Notes: generated by a model not told the origin, from the letters alone. Counted from the stretch's first letter, positions 34,898 to 44,487 are shown. The stretch is DNA of 64,000 bases from JBCDHN01 sp964351855 (GCA_964351855.1 CAYGQD010000005.1:1-64000); one strand, 5' to 3'. Program-made: numbers and translations.

Positions 34898-37504
34898 ATG
34901 CCCCGAACATTTCTCATCCCGCTTCTGCTTGCGCTCTGGTTCGTCCCCACCGGTCTGAAGGCAGCTCCCACTGCGGAAATCAAGGTTCGCGAAACGTCCT
35001 TCTTTGTCGGAACGCCCTTCAATTTCTACGTTCAGGTAAATGATGTCATCAACGCCCCTGAACCAGATCTCCTGAGTTCCGACTCCCTTCAGATCAGCTA
35101 CATCGGAGCTGCTCCCAGCATCAAGGACGGAAAAAATTTCTTCACCTTCACCTATGAAGCCATTCCAACAGTAGCTGGAAAAGCGACGATTCCCGGGGGA
35201 TTGGTGAGCATCGGAAATCAGGATATCCCCTTCGCCCTGACCGAGATCGACGTCGCTTATCCGGAAACGACGGAGGAGATGGAACTCATCGTCGAACTTT
35301 CCCATCAGGAGTGCTATGTGGGCGAGCCGGTCTTGCTCACGTTTCGCTGGATCACAAACCTGTCGCTCAATGGGATCAAAGCCGCTCAAATTAGGATCCC
35401 GGCCCTGACCGACTACCAATTCCAAGTTCGCGAGCCCCTGGAAACCGTGGACGTGGATGCGGACAACTCGATCGGGCTCCCCGTTTCCAATCAACGCATC
35501 ATCTCCGCATACACCGATACAAATCGGAACGAAAAGCCCGCGGTAGAGCTGCGTTTCCAGCGGTTGATCATCCCGACCCGAGTGGGAGAACTTCCCCTTC
35601 TCATCAAACCCGCCAGCTTGGTGTGTTCATATACTGAGCCTCGTGATGGCGCATTTAAAGGCACGCGCTACCCCAGCTACTTTAACAACGACTTTTTTGA
35701 TGAAGACGTAACCGGAACCTATCAGCGACTCATGGTCATGGGCGAGCCCATGACGCTGAAAGTGAAGCCGCTACCTTCCGAAGGACAACCTGCAAACTTC
35801 AGCGGAATCGTGGGAGGGTTCACCATCAAAGCGACTGCGAATCCCACCGTCGTTGAAGTGAACGAGCCGATTCTGTTGTCGCTCGAAGTTCGCGATAAGG
35901 AGCATCCCCACATTTTAGAGCTTCCAGCGTTGTCTTCGCTTCCCGCCCTCAATCGGAGCTTTGCCGCGCCGAACACTCCCATCCGCCCATCAATCAAATC
36001 CGAAGCCGCGATCTTCACACAAAGTATTCGTCCCCAACACGACGAGATTCCGGCGATTCCGGCGCTGGAATTCAGCTACTTTGACCCAATTGCTCAAGCC
36101 TACGGATTCGCCCGAACCGAACCCATTACGATCACGGTTAACCCGGTCAGTTCGGTAGACCTATCCGACGCCGCCTTCAGTGATGGCTCCGCAATAAAGA
36201 ACCCCGTTCAGCCTCAACCAGGCGGCATTTATGCGAACTACACCGGTCCCGATCTGCTGGTTTCCCGGCGTCCTCCCAGTTGGACTGCCTACGCCTCCAA
36301 TTGGATGTTCGCGTGGCTGGGACCTCCCGCCCTCTTCGGATTGGTTTGGTATCTGAGCCGCAATCATCGAATCGCGAGGCGCGATCCTGTTTTGGCGAAG
36401 CACCGCCGCGCGTATGGCCGTTTTCGGTTCGCGCTCTGGAAGCTCGGCCCAGATCCGGAACCCGACCAATTGAGCCACGCCCTCAAAACCTACCTTCAGG
36501 AGCGATTTGATGTTCCTCATTTTGAAAGTGGGGCCCGGGAGTTGCGCAGCATCGCAAGCCAAGCCGACGTCGATCCTGATGAGACCGACATCCTGGTGGG
36601 TCTGATTGATTCCACGGCCGCAATTGGGTATTCTCGACACGAGGTGGCACCTCCTCCGGTGAAGCGGGAAGGATTGCTTCAGTTGGTCCGCAAACTGGAA
36701 CAGCGGGCCGGGAAAGTCGCCGCGATTTTCCTGTTTCTGGCACTAACCCTCACCTCTCTCCGCGCGGCAGAACCTGCAAGTCTCTTGAATCAGGCTGAAG
36801 AACTGTTCGCCCGCGCCAACGAAGCGTCCCAAGTCGATCCCTCAAAAGCGGCCAAGTTTTACGCCCTCGCTGCTGAGCGGTTCGAGAGCTTGATTCGCGA
36901 TCACGAAGTCGAAAACGGGCAGCTCTATAGCAACCTCGGGAACACCCATTTCCTTTCCGGCGATATCGGGCACGCCATTCTCAATTATCGTCGCGCCGAA
37001 ACCTATCTCCCAGGAAATACCCAACTTCGAGACACGCTCCGCTACGTCCGCACACAACGGGTTGATGTGTTTCCGGAAGAAACCACCGCTCTGGTCGTCA
37101 AGCGGGTCTTCTTCTGGCATTTTCTCTTTAGCCCTCGCACCCGAAGCATGCTCCTGGCCACGCTCTTCGCGGGAATCTGGTTGGTTCTCAGCATTCACTT
37201 GGTCTGGCCGCTACGCCAACGTTGGCAAATCATCGCGGGCCTCGGTATTGGGATGTTTCTTCTGGCGAGCTCGTCCTTGATTCACGCATTCAACGATACC
37301 AGCCAAGACGCCGTCATCGTCGAACGCGAGGTCATGGCTCGCAAAGGGGACTCGTTCATCTACGATTCCGCCTTCAGCACTGCACTCCATTCGGGTACGG
37401 AGATCCGCATTCTAGAGCAACGCCGCGACTGGTTCCACATCCGCACGCCGGACCGGAACGAGGGCTGGATTCCGGTCGAAAGCGCGGAACGAGTTCAGTT
37501 CTGA
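34898..37504 (+). CDS. BatD-BatE-like fusion protein (oxygen tolerance/aerotolerance family)
   Basis: 868 residues. A signal peptide leads into a BatD-type region of repeated beta domains (25-440), a transmembrane helix at about 468-488 and a cytoplasmic helical part. At about 607-626 a second signal-like stretch (VAAIFLFLALTLTSLRAA) introduces a BatE-like region: TPR-type helices (LLNQAEELFARANEASQ.., YSNLGNTHFLSGDIGHAI), two further helices (about 750-799) and a C-terminal bacterial SH3 domain (about 805-868, WFHIRTPDRNEGWIPV). The internal signal-like segment suggests that two adjacent genes fused. Bat proteins normally sit with a MoxR ATPase and VWA proteins BatA/BatB; none is here. Function in this organism is unknown; envelope stress is the usual suggestion. 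Confidence 0.82.
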   Translation: MPRTFLIPLLLALWFVPTGLKAAPTAEIKVRETSFFVGTPFNFYVQVNDVINAPEPDLLSSDSLQISYIGAAPSIKDGKNFFTFTYEAIPTVAGKATIPGGLVSIGNQDIPFALTEIDVAYPETTEEMELIVELSHQECYVGEPVLLTFRWITNLSLNGIKAAQIRIPALTDYQFQVREPLETVDVDADNSIGLPVSNQRIISAYTDTNRNEKPAVELRFQRLIIPTRVGELPLLIKPASLVCSYTEPRDGAFKGTRYPSYFNNDFFDEDVTGTYQRLMVMGEPMTLKVKPLPSEGQPANFSGIVGGFTIKATANPTVVEVNEPILLSLEVRDKEHPHILELPALSSLPALNRSFAAPNTPIRPSIKSEAAIFTQSIRPQHDEIPAIPALEFSYFDPIAQAYGFARTEPITITVNPVSSVDLSDAAFSDGSAIKNPVQPQPGGIYANYTGPDLLVSRRPPSWTAYASNWMFAWLGPPALFGLVWYLSRNHRIARRDPVLAKHRRAYGRFRFALWKLGPDPEPDQLSHALKTYLQERFDVPHFESGARELRSIASQADVDPDETDILVGLIDSTAAIGYSRHEVAPPPVKREGLLQLVRKLEQRAGKVAAIFLFLALTLTSLRAAEPASLLNQAEELFARANEASQVDPSKAAKFYALAAERFESLIRDHEVENGQLYSNLGNTHFLSGDIGHAILNYRRAETYLPGNTQLRDTLRYVRTQRVDVFPEETTALVVKRVFFWHFLFSPRTRSMLLATLFAGIWLVLSIHLVWPLRQRWQIIAGLGIGMFLLASSSLIHAFNDTSQDAVIVEREVMARKGDSFIYDSAFSTALHSGTEIRILEQRRDWFHIRTPDRNEGWIPVESAERVQF

Positions 37505-37531
37505 TCGATTAGCTCAGGTGCCGAAGCGCGA

Positions 37532-38959
37532 TCAATACTCACGATTTTTCTTGATGCCCGGCTCCGGAATCGGATAGCGCCCATCAGCATCCGGCATAAT
37601 GGGTGAGTCCGAGGTGAGTGTGAGCGACTCGGAGTTCGGGCTGAATTCGTGATCGTGATTGAGCATTTGGTCGTAGGTGACGAGTTGTCCGGTGTGGCCT
37701 GCCATCCGCCCCATGGAAGTGACGAGGCTGGCTTTGAGGCCGCGATCCACTTCGTTAAATTCCGTGTCTTTCTGGATTGCTTCAATCAGCGCTTCCCATT
37801 CCAGATCATAGGGATTTGGCTCGCGAGGCTCTTGCGGATAGGCCCAGACCAGGTCCGGATGCTTCTCTGCAGTTTCGCGCCGCGCGGAACGGTGAATCAC
37901 CTGACCTTTGTAAATCCGAGCCCGAGACGGAGCATGTCCTTTTTCCGAAATGACGGCGCTGCCTTTGGTCCCGTGGGCAAAGCTGGCGAACTCCTGCTGG
38001 CAGCCCACCATGTTCCGACCATCCATGTAGAGTTTGGTCCCGTCTTTGAAGGTGTATTCGACCGAATAGCTGTCGAAGTTTTGATCGATGTGATCCGGAT
38101 CGCGAAAGTGGCGACCACCGCTGGTAATCGCTTCGACCGGCCAGTCGTTTTTCATCCAGCAGCATTCATCGATGTTGTGAATGAAGAAGTCGCTGAACGA
38201 ACCGCCGCTCAGCCAGAGGAAGCTATGGAAGCGTTTGATCTGATACATGAGATCGCTCATGTCACCTGGATTCGGCTTGGAAAAGCAGGAAGCGACTGGC
38301 CCCTGCATCCGATAGGCCCGCATCACCAGGATTTCTCCAAGCTCGCCGTCTTGAATCCGCTGGGAGAGTTCCCCTCGAGCGACGCAGTGACGACACATGA
38401 GCCCGACACCAACCTTGAGGTTCTTCGCCTTGGCCTTCTCGTTCAACGCAAACATCTTCCGAGTAGAGGGACCATCGGCGGTCACCGGCTTCTCCATGAA
38501 CACGTTGACCCCTTTCTCGATCGCGTAGGCGTAGTGGACGTGGCGAAAGGCGCAGGGAGTCGTAAAGATGGCGACATCGCCCGGACGTAGGGTATCGATC
38601 GCGTCCTTGTAAGCGTCGAACCCGATGAAGCGACGCTCCGGCGGAACATCGATATTCCTAGCCATGTCCTCACGTCGCGCCAACGCCTCATACTTCCCGT
38701 TCAAGTTCTCCTCAAACACGTCCGCCATGGCGTGCAATTTCACCGGACCTTGTTCCGTGGAAGTCTTGAGAGCGTTCTGCACCGCACCAGCTCCACGGCC
38801 ACCACAGCCAACCAAGGCGAGACGAATCGTGGGATCGTCGTTCGCCGCGTGAACATGCGGCAGGGTGATTCCGGCCAAGGCGGAAGTCGTGGCAATGGCG
38901 CTTCCGGTCTTCAAAGCGGAACGGCGTGAAATCGGGGTGGGGTTTTCGTTCGAACTCAT
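37532..38959 (-). CDS. Gfo/Idh/MocA family oxidoreductase, Tat-exported
   Basis: 475 residues. The N-terminus has SRRSALKTGSA, a twin-arginine type export signal ending near HVHAAND. The Rossmann motif is VGCGGRGAGAV, and the family's EKP motif is present in FMEKPVTAD, with the lysine expected in catalysis. Residues 200-475 form the C-terminal alpha/beta domain (SGGSFSDFFIHNIDECCW). NAD(P)-dependent sugar or inositol oxidation, or glycoside handling by an oxidation-elimination route, are the known chemistries of the family; exported members probably carry their cofactor tightly bound, which Tat export of the folded protein would allow. Many paralogues exist in PVC genomes, so the substrate is unknown. 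Converges on the BatD-BatE gene. Confidence 0.92.
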   Translation of the reverse strand: MSSNENPTPISRRSALKTGSAIATTSALAGITLPHVHAANDDPTIRLALVGCGGRGAGAVQNALKTSTEQGPVKLHAMADVFEENLNGKYEALARREDMARNIDVPPERRFIGFDAYKDAIDTLRPGDVAIFTTPCAFRHVHYAYAIEKGVNVFMEKPVTADGPSTRKMFALNEKAKAKNLKVGVGLMCRHCVARGELSQRIQDGELGEILVMRAYRMQGPVASCFSKPNPGDMSDLMYQIKRFHSFLWLSGGSFSDFFIHNIDECCWMKNDWPVEAITSGGRHFRDPDHIDQNFDSYSVEYTFKDGTKLYMDGRNMVGCQQEFASFAHGTKGSAVISEKGHAPSRARIYKGQVIHRSARRETAEKHPDLVWAYPQEPREPNPYDLEWEALIEAIQKDTEFNEVDRGLKASLVTSMGRMAGHTGQLVTYDQMLNHDHEFSPNSESLTLTSDSPIMPDADGRYPIPEPGIKKNREY

Positions 38960-39073
38960 GCTGATAACCTTGACGGGATCGCGGGACTGGCAAGCAATGA
39001 ATTGCCAGTTTCAGGCGGATTCTCAGAGAAAAAGATCGAGAAATTCAGGTGGTTGTGTCAGACTTTTACTACC

Positions 39074-39823
39074 ATGAAACGATTCCTCGCGTTCATCGCC
39101 ATAACCTTGGTTTTGGGCGGTCTTGGGTTGGTCCTCATTCCGTTTTTTCTGCCGGGTAACGATGCGAGCCCACCGAACTTCCAGGTTGACTCAGCCATGC
39201 CAGAACCTCAGGTGGATCGTTCAGGATCGAGTGGGATGTCTCCCCCAAAACCAACGGGGAAAGCCCCTCTTCGAACCCAATCGATCGAGGAGACTCCCGG
39301 AGCCAAAGCAAAAGACGCGTTTCAAGACGCCAACATCGCCTTCCAAACTCCCGAAGTCATGAGCATGGGCCGGGCTCAGGAGGTGGAACTCCTCTTCAGC
39401 CTTCAAAAGACCGTCGAAGAACTGAAGTCCGAACTGGGAGACGCGTTCCCAACCGACGGAGCCACGATCTCCTCTGCGCCCGTCATGGAAGCCACCCTCA
39501 CCGGCAGTGCCTTTGACATCCTTCCCGCCGGCCCCCAGCGTCAAGCCGTCCGCGTGGAGGACAACACCTCGTGGGAATGGTCGGTCACGCCGCAGCAGCA
39601 GGGAAATCAAACACTGAAGCTGCGCGTCTTTGCCGTCGTCAACATTCAGGGGATCGCCGCCCCCATGGAAATCAAAACCTTCGAACGAGACATTCCCGTC
39701 GAAGTCACGATTGGCCAACGGGTCGGGCAATTTGCGATGCAGCATCCGGAACTGGTTTGGGTGGCACTGGTCGTGCCTCTGGCCGGCTTCATGAGTCGCT
39801 GGTTTCGCCGTAAAGACGGTTGA
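39074..39823 (+). CDS. Hypothetical protein with N- and C-terminal membrane segments
   Basis: 249 residues from ATG 39074 (a longer frame from 39002 lacks support). Residues 4-27 and 226-242 are transmembrane helices, and the part between lies outside the cytoplasm if the first acts as a signal anchor. The outer domain (about 95-220) has the run MGRAQEVELLF...GSAFDILP...SWEWSVTPQQQGNQTLKLRVF, which resembles from memory a beta-sandwich module carried by various bacterial membrane proteins beside TIR or caspase-like domains; I cannot confirm this. Residues 28-90 are Pro/Ser-rich linker. It precedes the DUF1552 gene by 30 bp and may be in that operon. No function assigned. Confidence 0.65.
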   Translation: MKRFLAFIAITLVLGGLGLVLIPFFLPGNDASPPNFQVDSAMPEPQVDRSGSSGMSPPKPTGKAPLRTQSIEETPGAKAKDAFQDANIAFQTPEVMSMGRAQEVELLFSLQKTVEELKSELGDAFPTDGATISSAPVMEATLTGSAFDILPAGPQRQAVRVEDNTSWEWSVTPQQQGNQTLKLRVFAVVNIQGIAAPMEIKTFERDIPVEVTIGQRVGQFAMQHPELVWVALVVPLAGFMSRWFRRKDG

Positions 39824-39853
39824 ATTCAGATAGGCCACCCCTTATCTCTACCC

Positions 39854-41101
39854 ATGAATCGTCGCTTTTTCCTGCGAGCTACCGGTGTTTCCTTGGCCCT
39901 CCCCGCCCTGGAGTGTTTTGGCCAGTCGGACTCAAGCCCTCAACGTCTCGTGACGGTGGCGAACCCTTTCGGCATGTTGCCGGACGGCTTTTTCCCGAAG
40001 CAACCCGGCCCGCTCACCGAGTTGCCCTATCTCCTCCAACCGCTCAAAGAGCATCGGAAAGATTTCACGGTCTTCTCTCATCTGGATCACGGGGTTTCCG
40101 GCGGCCACATTGGCTGTCATTCGTTTCTTTCCGGAATGCGCGATGTCGAAGCGGGACAATGGCCGGACCGAAACCTTTCCCTCGATCAACGCGCCGCAGA
40201 ATACGTGGGTTCCGACACCCGTTTCCCTTCGTTGGTTTTGAGCGCCGGGCCCGTTGCCCGTGGCGAACAAGAGTTGCGCCTCAGTTGGACCCGCAACGGG
40301 GTCAACATTCCGCCCATTTCCAGCTCGCGTGCCCTCTTTGAGGCCCTTTTCAAGGCGGATAACCCGAAGGAGCAAGCCGCTCGTGCCAAATCTTACGCCC
40401 TCCACGACAGCATTCTAGATGCGGTCAACGGGCACGCCAAATTGCTTCAGAAGCGGTTGGGTTCAGCCGATCGTGAGAAGCTGGACGAGTACTTCACCTC
40501 GGTTCGAGAAGTGGAGCGGAAACTGGAGATGTCAGAGCGCTGGATTCATGAACCCAAGCCGAAGCCGGGCATCCCGATGCCGACGGATAAGGCGATTACT
40601 GAGACGCTTCCCGCGTTTTTTGATCTGGTGGCTCTCGCCTTACAGACGGATTCGACCCGGGTCGCCACCCTCGGGATTCCCAGCACCCTACGCACCGGCG
40701 ATCTGGACTTATCCGGCAGCTATCACGGCTTCTCGCACCACGGCCAAGATAATATCCTGAAACGCGGTCTCACCGTGATCGAAACCTTCGAGATGGAGGA
40801 ACTTGCGCGCTTCATCGGAAAACTGAAGACACTCAAGACGGCTGAGGGCTCACCTCTGTTAGACACCACCACCATCTTGTTTGGAAGCGGTCTCGGGAAC
40901 GGTTCTTCCCACTCCAACAAAGATCTCCCCATTCTAGTCGCGGGCGGTAACTTCCGCTCCCACGGCTCTCATCTCGTCATGCCCAAGGAAAAATCGAAGC
41001 GCGTCCCACTCTGCAATCTCTTCACCACCTTGTTGCAAACCTTTGGTGCGGAAGTGGAGACCTTCAACAAGGCGAACGGTAATCTCAACGAACTGGTCTG
41101 A
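39854..41101 (+). CDS. DUF1552 family protein, exported
   Basis: 415 residues with an N-terminal twin-arginine motif (MNRRFFLRATG). DUF1552 proteins are exported, related in outline to DUF1501, and in PVC and myxobacterial genomes are encoded beside DUF1592-type cytochrome proteins. Conserved blocks seen are LDHGVSGGHIGCHSFLSG, SLDQRAAEYVG, LDLSGSYHGFSHHGQ and FGSGLGNGSSHSNKDLPILVAGG. The stop is 3 bp before the start of the DUF1592 gene, so they are translated from one message and presumably work as a pair. Enzymatic activity is unknown. Confidence 0.92.
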   Translation: MNRRFFLRATGVSLALPALECFGQSDSSPQRLVTVANPFGMLPDGFFPKQPGPLTELPYLLQPLKEHRKDFTVFSHLDHGVSGGHIGCHSFLSGMRDVEAGQWPDRNLSLDQRAAEYVGSDTRFPSLVLSAGPVARGEQELRLSWTRNGVNIPPISSSRALFEALFKADNPKEQAARAKSYALHDSILDAVNGHAKLLQKRLGSADREKLDEYFTSVREVERKLEMSERWIHEPKPKPGIPMPTDKAITETLPAFFDLVALALQTDSTRVATLGIPSTLRTGDLDLSGSYHGFSHHGQDNILKRGLTVIETFEMEELARFIGKLKTLKTAEGSPLLDTTTILFGSGLGNGSSHSNKDLPILVAGGNFRSHGSHLVMPKEKSKRVPLCNLFTTLLQTFGAEVETFNKANGNLNELV

Positions 41102-41104
41102 GCG

Positions 41105-43645
41105 ATGCGTGTTCTGATTTACCTGACGCTGGTGGCCAACCTCGCCGCCTTCGAACCTGAGGCTTTTCTCTCGACCTATTGTCTCGAATGTCACGGGACG
41201 GAGAAACAAAAAGGCGATCGTCATTTCGACCAATTGGATCGCAATTTTTCGGATCTCACCACCTTGGAAAGCTGGCACGAGATTCTGGATCAGCTCAATC
41301 TCGGTGAGATGCCGCCGAGAAAGGCGAAGCAACCCGGGGCGGAGGAAACCCGAGCGGTGGTCTCATGGATCACGGCGCAGGTCGATGCGGCGCTCGAAGC
41401 TCGGGGAGCAGAACTGGCGCAACCGGTCATTCGGAGGCTGAATCGTCAGCAGTATGACCGGACGGTTCGCTCGCTCCTGGAACTTGGTCCGATGCTGGCG
41501 GAACCCACGGAATCGTTTCCCCCGGATATCGAGGTGGAACACTTCAATACGGTGGGCTCTGCCCTGGTCACCTCTGACTTTCTTTTGGAGAGTTACCTGA
41601 AATCGGCGGCGCTGCTGATTGAGAAAGCGACCTGCTCCACCAACGAGCCTCCCAACGCTCAAACCTGGAAATTTCAGGCTCCGTTCTCCCGGTTACCAGC
41701 CCGTCCCGATGGCTTGGACGAGCCCGGAAAATTCCAGCACATTCGCAAGAACAACACCTACGAAGACGGCTATCTCTGGCTCTCTAAGTTTGCCGAAGGC
41801 GTCCCCGTGGATGGCGTCTATCGACTCACGTTCAAGGCGCAGGCCATCCATCGGAACTATCCCTACGATGAAAAACGCATCGGCGTCCGAAAGTCCGAGC
41901 CGCTGCGGGTGGGGGTCGTCGCCGGCCATCCGGGATACGGGGATCTGAAGGCGGCCAACGGATCGGACCGTCCCCTCCTCGAACTCGATCTGCCGGACGA
42001 AGCCCCCAAAGTTTTCACCCGTGAGATCTGGCTCGATCAAGGCTACCAACCTCGGTTCTGCTTTCCCAATGGTCCCAACCGGACCAAGCCGTTCCGCGGA
42101 TTCACCGTCCAGGAAAACCCGAAACACTTTACCGAGTTCATCCGCTTTTTGGGCCCGAACGACAATGAATTCCGACGCCTTCCCGCCCACTACCTGGAGA
42201 CGGCCAAAGCCGCGAAGAAGCCGAAAGAATCAAGCGGCAAGGAATTAGACGCCACTCAGTTCTACACCAACAAAAACAGCAACGAAGGATGGTCTGCCTG
42301 GACGCGTGCCTACGAAGGTCCCCGAGTTCGGATTTACGAAGTGGAATTGGAAGGCCCCCTCACTCAAGAATGGCCGACGAAGAGTCATCGCGCGCTTTAC
42401 GGAGACTACCAGCCAACCCTGGAAAATGCTCGCCCCATCCTCACCCGGTTCGCCAACAAGGCGTTCCGACGAGACGCCACATCTTCCGAAATCGACGTGC
42501 TCGTCGGGCTGACCGAGCATCGCGCCGCTCTCGGGCACAGCGAACTCGAAGCCATTCAAGCCGGTTTACAGGCCATTCTCTGCTCCCCGGCGTTCCTCTA
42601 TCTGGAGCAAACCAATACCGCGACGGAGCCCGATTCCGATCATGCGCTCGCCTCACGGCTCTCCTACTTTCTCTGGTCGGACATGCCCGATGAAGCCCTC
42701 CGCGCCGACGCAGCCAACGGCAAGCTCCGGAACCCCGAAGATTTGCAACGCCACGCGCTTCGCTTGCTGAAGGATGAACGCTCCCAAGCCTTCGTCGATC
42801 AATTCACCAACAGCTGGCTCCAGCTCGATAAAGTCGGAACCCAGCCTCCCAATCACACCGCCTATCCTCACTACTTTACCCATTCCCTCGAATCAGCGAT
42901 GATTCAGGAAAGCCGCCTCTTCTTTGCCCATCTGCTTCAGGAAAATCTACCGATCTCCAACTTTCTCGATTCGGAGTTCACCTTCCTCAACGGAAACCTC
43001 GCGCATCACTACGGGATCGAAGGCGTTCAGGGACACCACTTCCGCAAGACCAGCCTCCCGAACCGAAGGCGCGGAGGCTTACTCGGCCAAGCCGCCGTTC
43101 TGACGGCATCGGCCAATGGAATCGATACCTCTCCCGTGATCCGCGGGATCTGGATTCTCGAGAACGTGTTGGGAACGCCTCCCACTCCTCCGCCGCCCGA
43201 TGTCGAACCCATCGAGCCCGACATCCGTGGCGTCACCACCATTCGGGAACAGCTCGTCAAGCATCGCAATGTCGAGACCTGCGCGGAATGTCACCGGAAA
43301 ATTGATCCCCCGGGATTCGCACTGGAGAACTTTGACCCGATTGGCGGCTGGCGAGATCGCTACGTCCAGACCACCAAGAAGCCACCAGTCGATGCTTCCG
43401 GCGCATTCCCCGACGGAACAACGTTCAAGAACGTCATCGATCTGAAGACGATTCTCTTGGAACGTGAACATCAGTTAGCCCATTGTCTGACGGAGAAACT
43501 GCTGATCTACGCCACGGGCCGAACCATGACCGTAACGGATCGACCTCATATCGACCACATCGTGGAAGCCTTGAAAGCCCAAGGGAACGGGTTCCAGGAT
43601 TTGATCCTGCTCATCATTCAAAGCCCGATGTTCCGCGGGGAGTAG
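41105..43645 (+). CDS. DUF1587/1592/1588/1585 planctomycete-type cytochrome protein
   Basis: 846 residues with a short signal peptide. C26-L-E-C29-H30 starts a small cytochrome c-like domain (PSCyt type), followed by DUF1587 (TRAVVSWI... NRQQYDRTVRSLLE), a carbohydrate-binding-like middle part (about 190-430), DUF1592 (about 470-600, FTNSWLQLDKVG), DUF1588 with a second heme-type motif C726-A-E-C729-H730 (KIDPPGFALENFDP) and DUF1585 at the end (LLIYATGR..., ILLIIQSPMFR). These proteins are thought to move electrons for an exported oxidation that serves polysaccharide breakdown, but direct evidence is scarce. It follows the DUF1552 partner directly. The 840 bp after it are gene-free and repeat-rich. 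Confidence 0.93.
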   Translation: MRVLIYLTLVANLAAFEPEAFLSTYCLECHGTEKQKGDRHFDQLDRNFSDLTTLESWHEILDQLNLGEMPPRKAKQPGAEETRAVVSWITAQVDAALEARGAELAQPVIRRLNRQQYDRTVRSLLELGPMLAEPTESFPPDIEVEHFNTVGSALVTSDFLLESYLKSAALLIEKATCSTNEPPNAQTWKFQAPFSRLPARPDGLDEPGKFQHIRKNNTYEDGYLWLSKFAEGVPVDGVYRLTFKAQAIHRNYPYDEKRIGVRKSEPLRVGVVAGHPGYGDLKAANGSDRPLLELDLPDEAPKVFTREIWLDQGYQPRFCFPNGPNRTKPFRGFTVQENPKHFTEFIRFLGPNDNEFRRLPAHYLETAKAAKKPKESSGKELDATQFYTNKNSNEGWSAWTRAYEGPRVRIYEVELEGPLTQEWPTKSHRALYGDYQPTLENARPILTRFANKAFRRDATSSEIDVLVGLTEHRAALGHSELEAIQAGLQAILCSPAFLYLEQTNTATEPDSDHALASRLSYFLWSDMPDEALRADAANGKLRNPEDLQRHALRLLKDERSQAFVDQFTNSWLQLDKVGTQPPNHTAYPHYFTHSLESAMIQESRLFFAHLLQENLPISNFLDSEFTFLNGNLAHHYGIEGVQGHHFRKTSLPNRRRGGLLGQAAVLTASANGIDTSPVIRGIWILENVLGTPPTPPPPDVEPIEPDIRGVTTIREQLVKHRNVETCAECHRKIDPPGFALENFDPIGGWRDRYVQTTKKPPVDASGAFPDGTTFKNVIDLKTILLEREHQLAHCLTEKLLIYATGRTMTVTDRPHIDHIVEALKAQGNGFQDLILLIIQSPMFRGE

Positions 43646-43683
43646 CGACAAGGTCTTGGAAAAAAGCGTTCCAATTCACGAAG

Positions 43684-43780
43684 CGAGCTGAAGGCTCGAC
43701 CGACCAAAGCCCGGCGTTTCAACCGGTTTCGGTCTCAGGGCTGAAGCCCTAAGCTTTGCGCTTTCGAGCCTTCGGCCCGA
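43684..43780. repeat. Cluster of short GC-rich palindromes after the DUF1592 gene
   Basis: Three small inverted repeats follow one another: CGAGC/GCTCG at 43684-43698 (5-nt loop), AGGGCTgaAGCCCT at 43737-43750, and the GAGCCTTCGGCCCGA block at about 43766-43780. The GGCTGAAGCC core is of a kind often found between genes in PVC bacteria. They may fold in RNA at the 3' end of the upstream operon. The rest of 43646-43948 holds nothing I recognise. Confidence 0.5.
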
Positions 43781-43948
43781 CTTGCGCCCACCACTTTCAT
43801 TCACACCTGTTGGTGGGGTTGGTGGGCAGTGTCGATTTCTTCCACTACCCTTGCAGGCGGCAGGGGCCACACCGTGGCCACCGGGCTAACAGCATCACCT
43901 CCACCGACGCCAGGTCGGAGAAAGGAGAAAAGTCGGCTCGATGCGGAA

Positions 43949-44103
43949 GATTACCATGAAGCTCATGAAGGCCAAGGCTCTGAAAAGGCTTTGGAGGCAT
44001 CCGTTGGAAGCGAACATGGATGGACAGGATATTCAGGATCGCGAAACCCGGTGGGGCTGCGGAGATTCCCGAATCTTCATGTCCTTCATTCTCTTCATGG
44101 TAA
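43949..44103. repeat. Intergenic inverted repeat unit A (CATGAAG arms around an ACAGGATATTCAGGAT core)
   Basis: The left arm GATTACCATGAAGCTCATGAAGG (43949-43971) is matched in reverse by CTTCATG...TCTTCATGGTAA (44074-44103). Between them, 44012-44039 carries a GAACATGGATGGACAGGATATTCAGGAT-type unit that recurs almost unchanged at 47874-47901. At 44253-44280 a direct repeat of GGGCACGAA follows. The unit is not coding: reading frames through it are arbitrary. Origin and mobility are unknown. Confidence 0.6.
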
Positions 44104-44362
44104 AAATCAGCGGAGCGAGGGCTACGGAGGGTTTGGGCGATGAGCCGGTTGGGGGAATTTTTGCCAATTCCGCTACGGGATTGGCGGGAAGGTAGGGGCT
44201 TCCTGCAGAGAGGCTTTTGATTCGGCGGGGGTTTTGACACGACGGGCACGAATTTCCGCGAAGGGCACGAACATGGCGGACGGGCCTCTGAGCGCGTGAG
44301 GCCGTCTTGAAACCACTCTCCAGCCTGCGTGTGCGCTTGCCGCCACCCCCGCTTCATCATCC

Positions 44363-44453
44363 CCTTGAAAAAATCCTGCCCATCCTGCCCATCCTGCTTA
44401 TCCATGTAGGCATCCGGAGAAAGCGAACATGGATACGCAGAATGTTCAGAATG
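44363..44453. repeat. Intergenic repeat unit B (tandem TCCTGCCCA and TTATCCATGTAGGCA block)
   Basis: CCTTGAAAAAATCCTGCCC leads into two tandem copies of ATCCTGCCC and then TCCTGCTTATCCATGTAGGCATCCGGA (ending about 44419). This right half is shared with the copy at 47935-47984. It is followed by GCGAACATGGATACGCAGAATGTTCAGAATGG, a diverged form of the core of unit A. The TCCTGC...TCCATG part is roughly the reverse complement of the ACATGGA..CAGGAT core, so the transcript could fold into a long stem. It lies 35 bp beyond the stop of the next gene. Confidence 0.6.
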
Positions 44454-44487
44454 GTACAACCCCGGGAAACTTCCGCTTCTGGAAGCG

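Noticed and set aside
43845..44459. Minus-strand frame of 204 codons between the DUF1592 and DUF1080 genes
   Set aside because: It runs through the repeat units, so its Asp/Gln/Gly-rich and Tyr/Pro-rich stretches are simply the repeats translated; no start signal and no domain.
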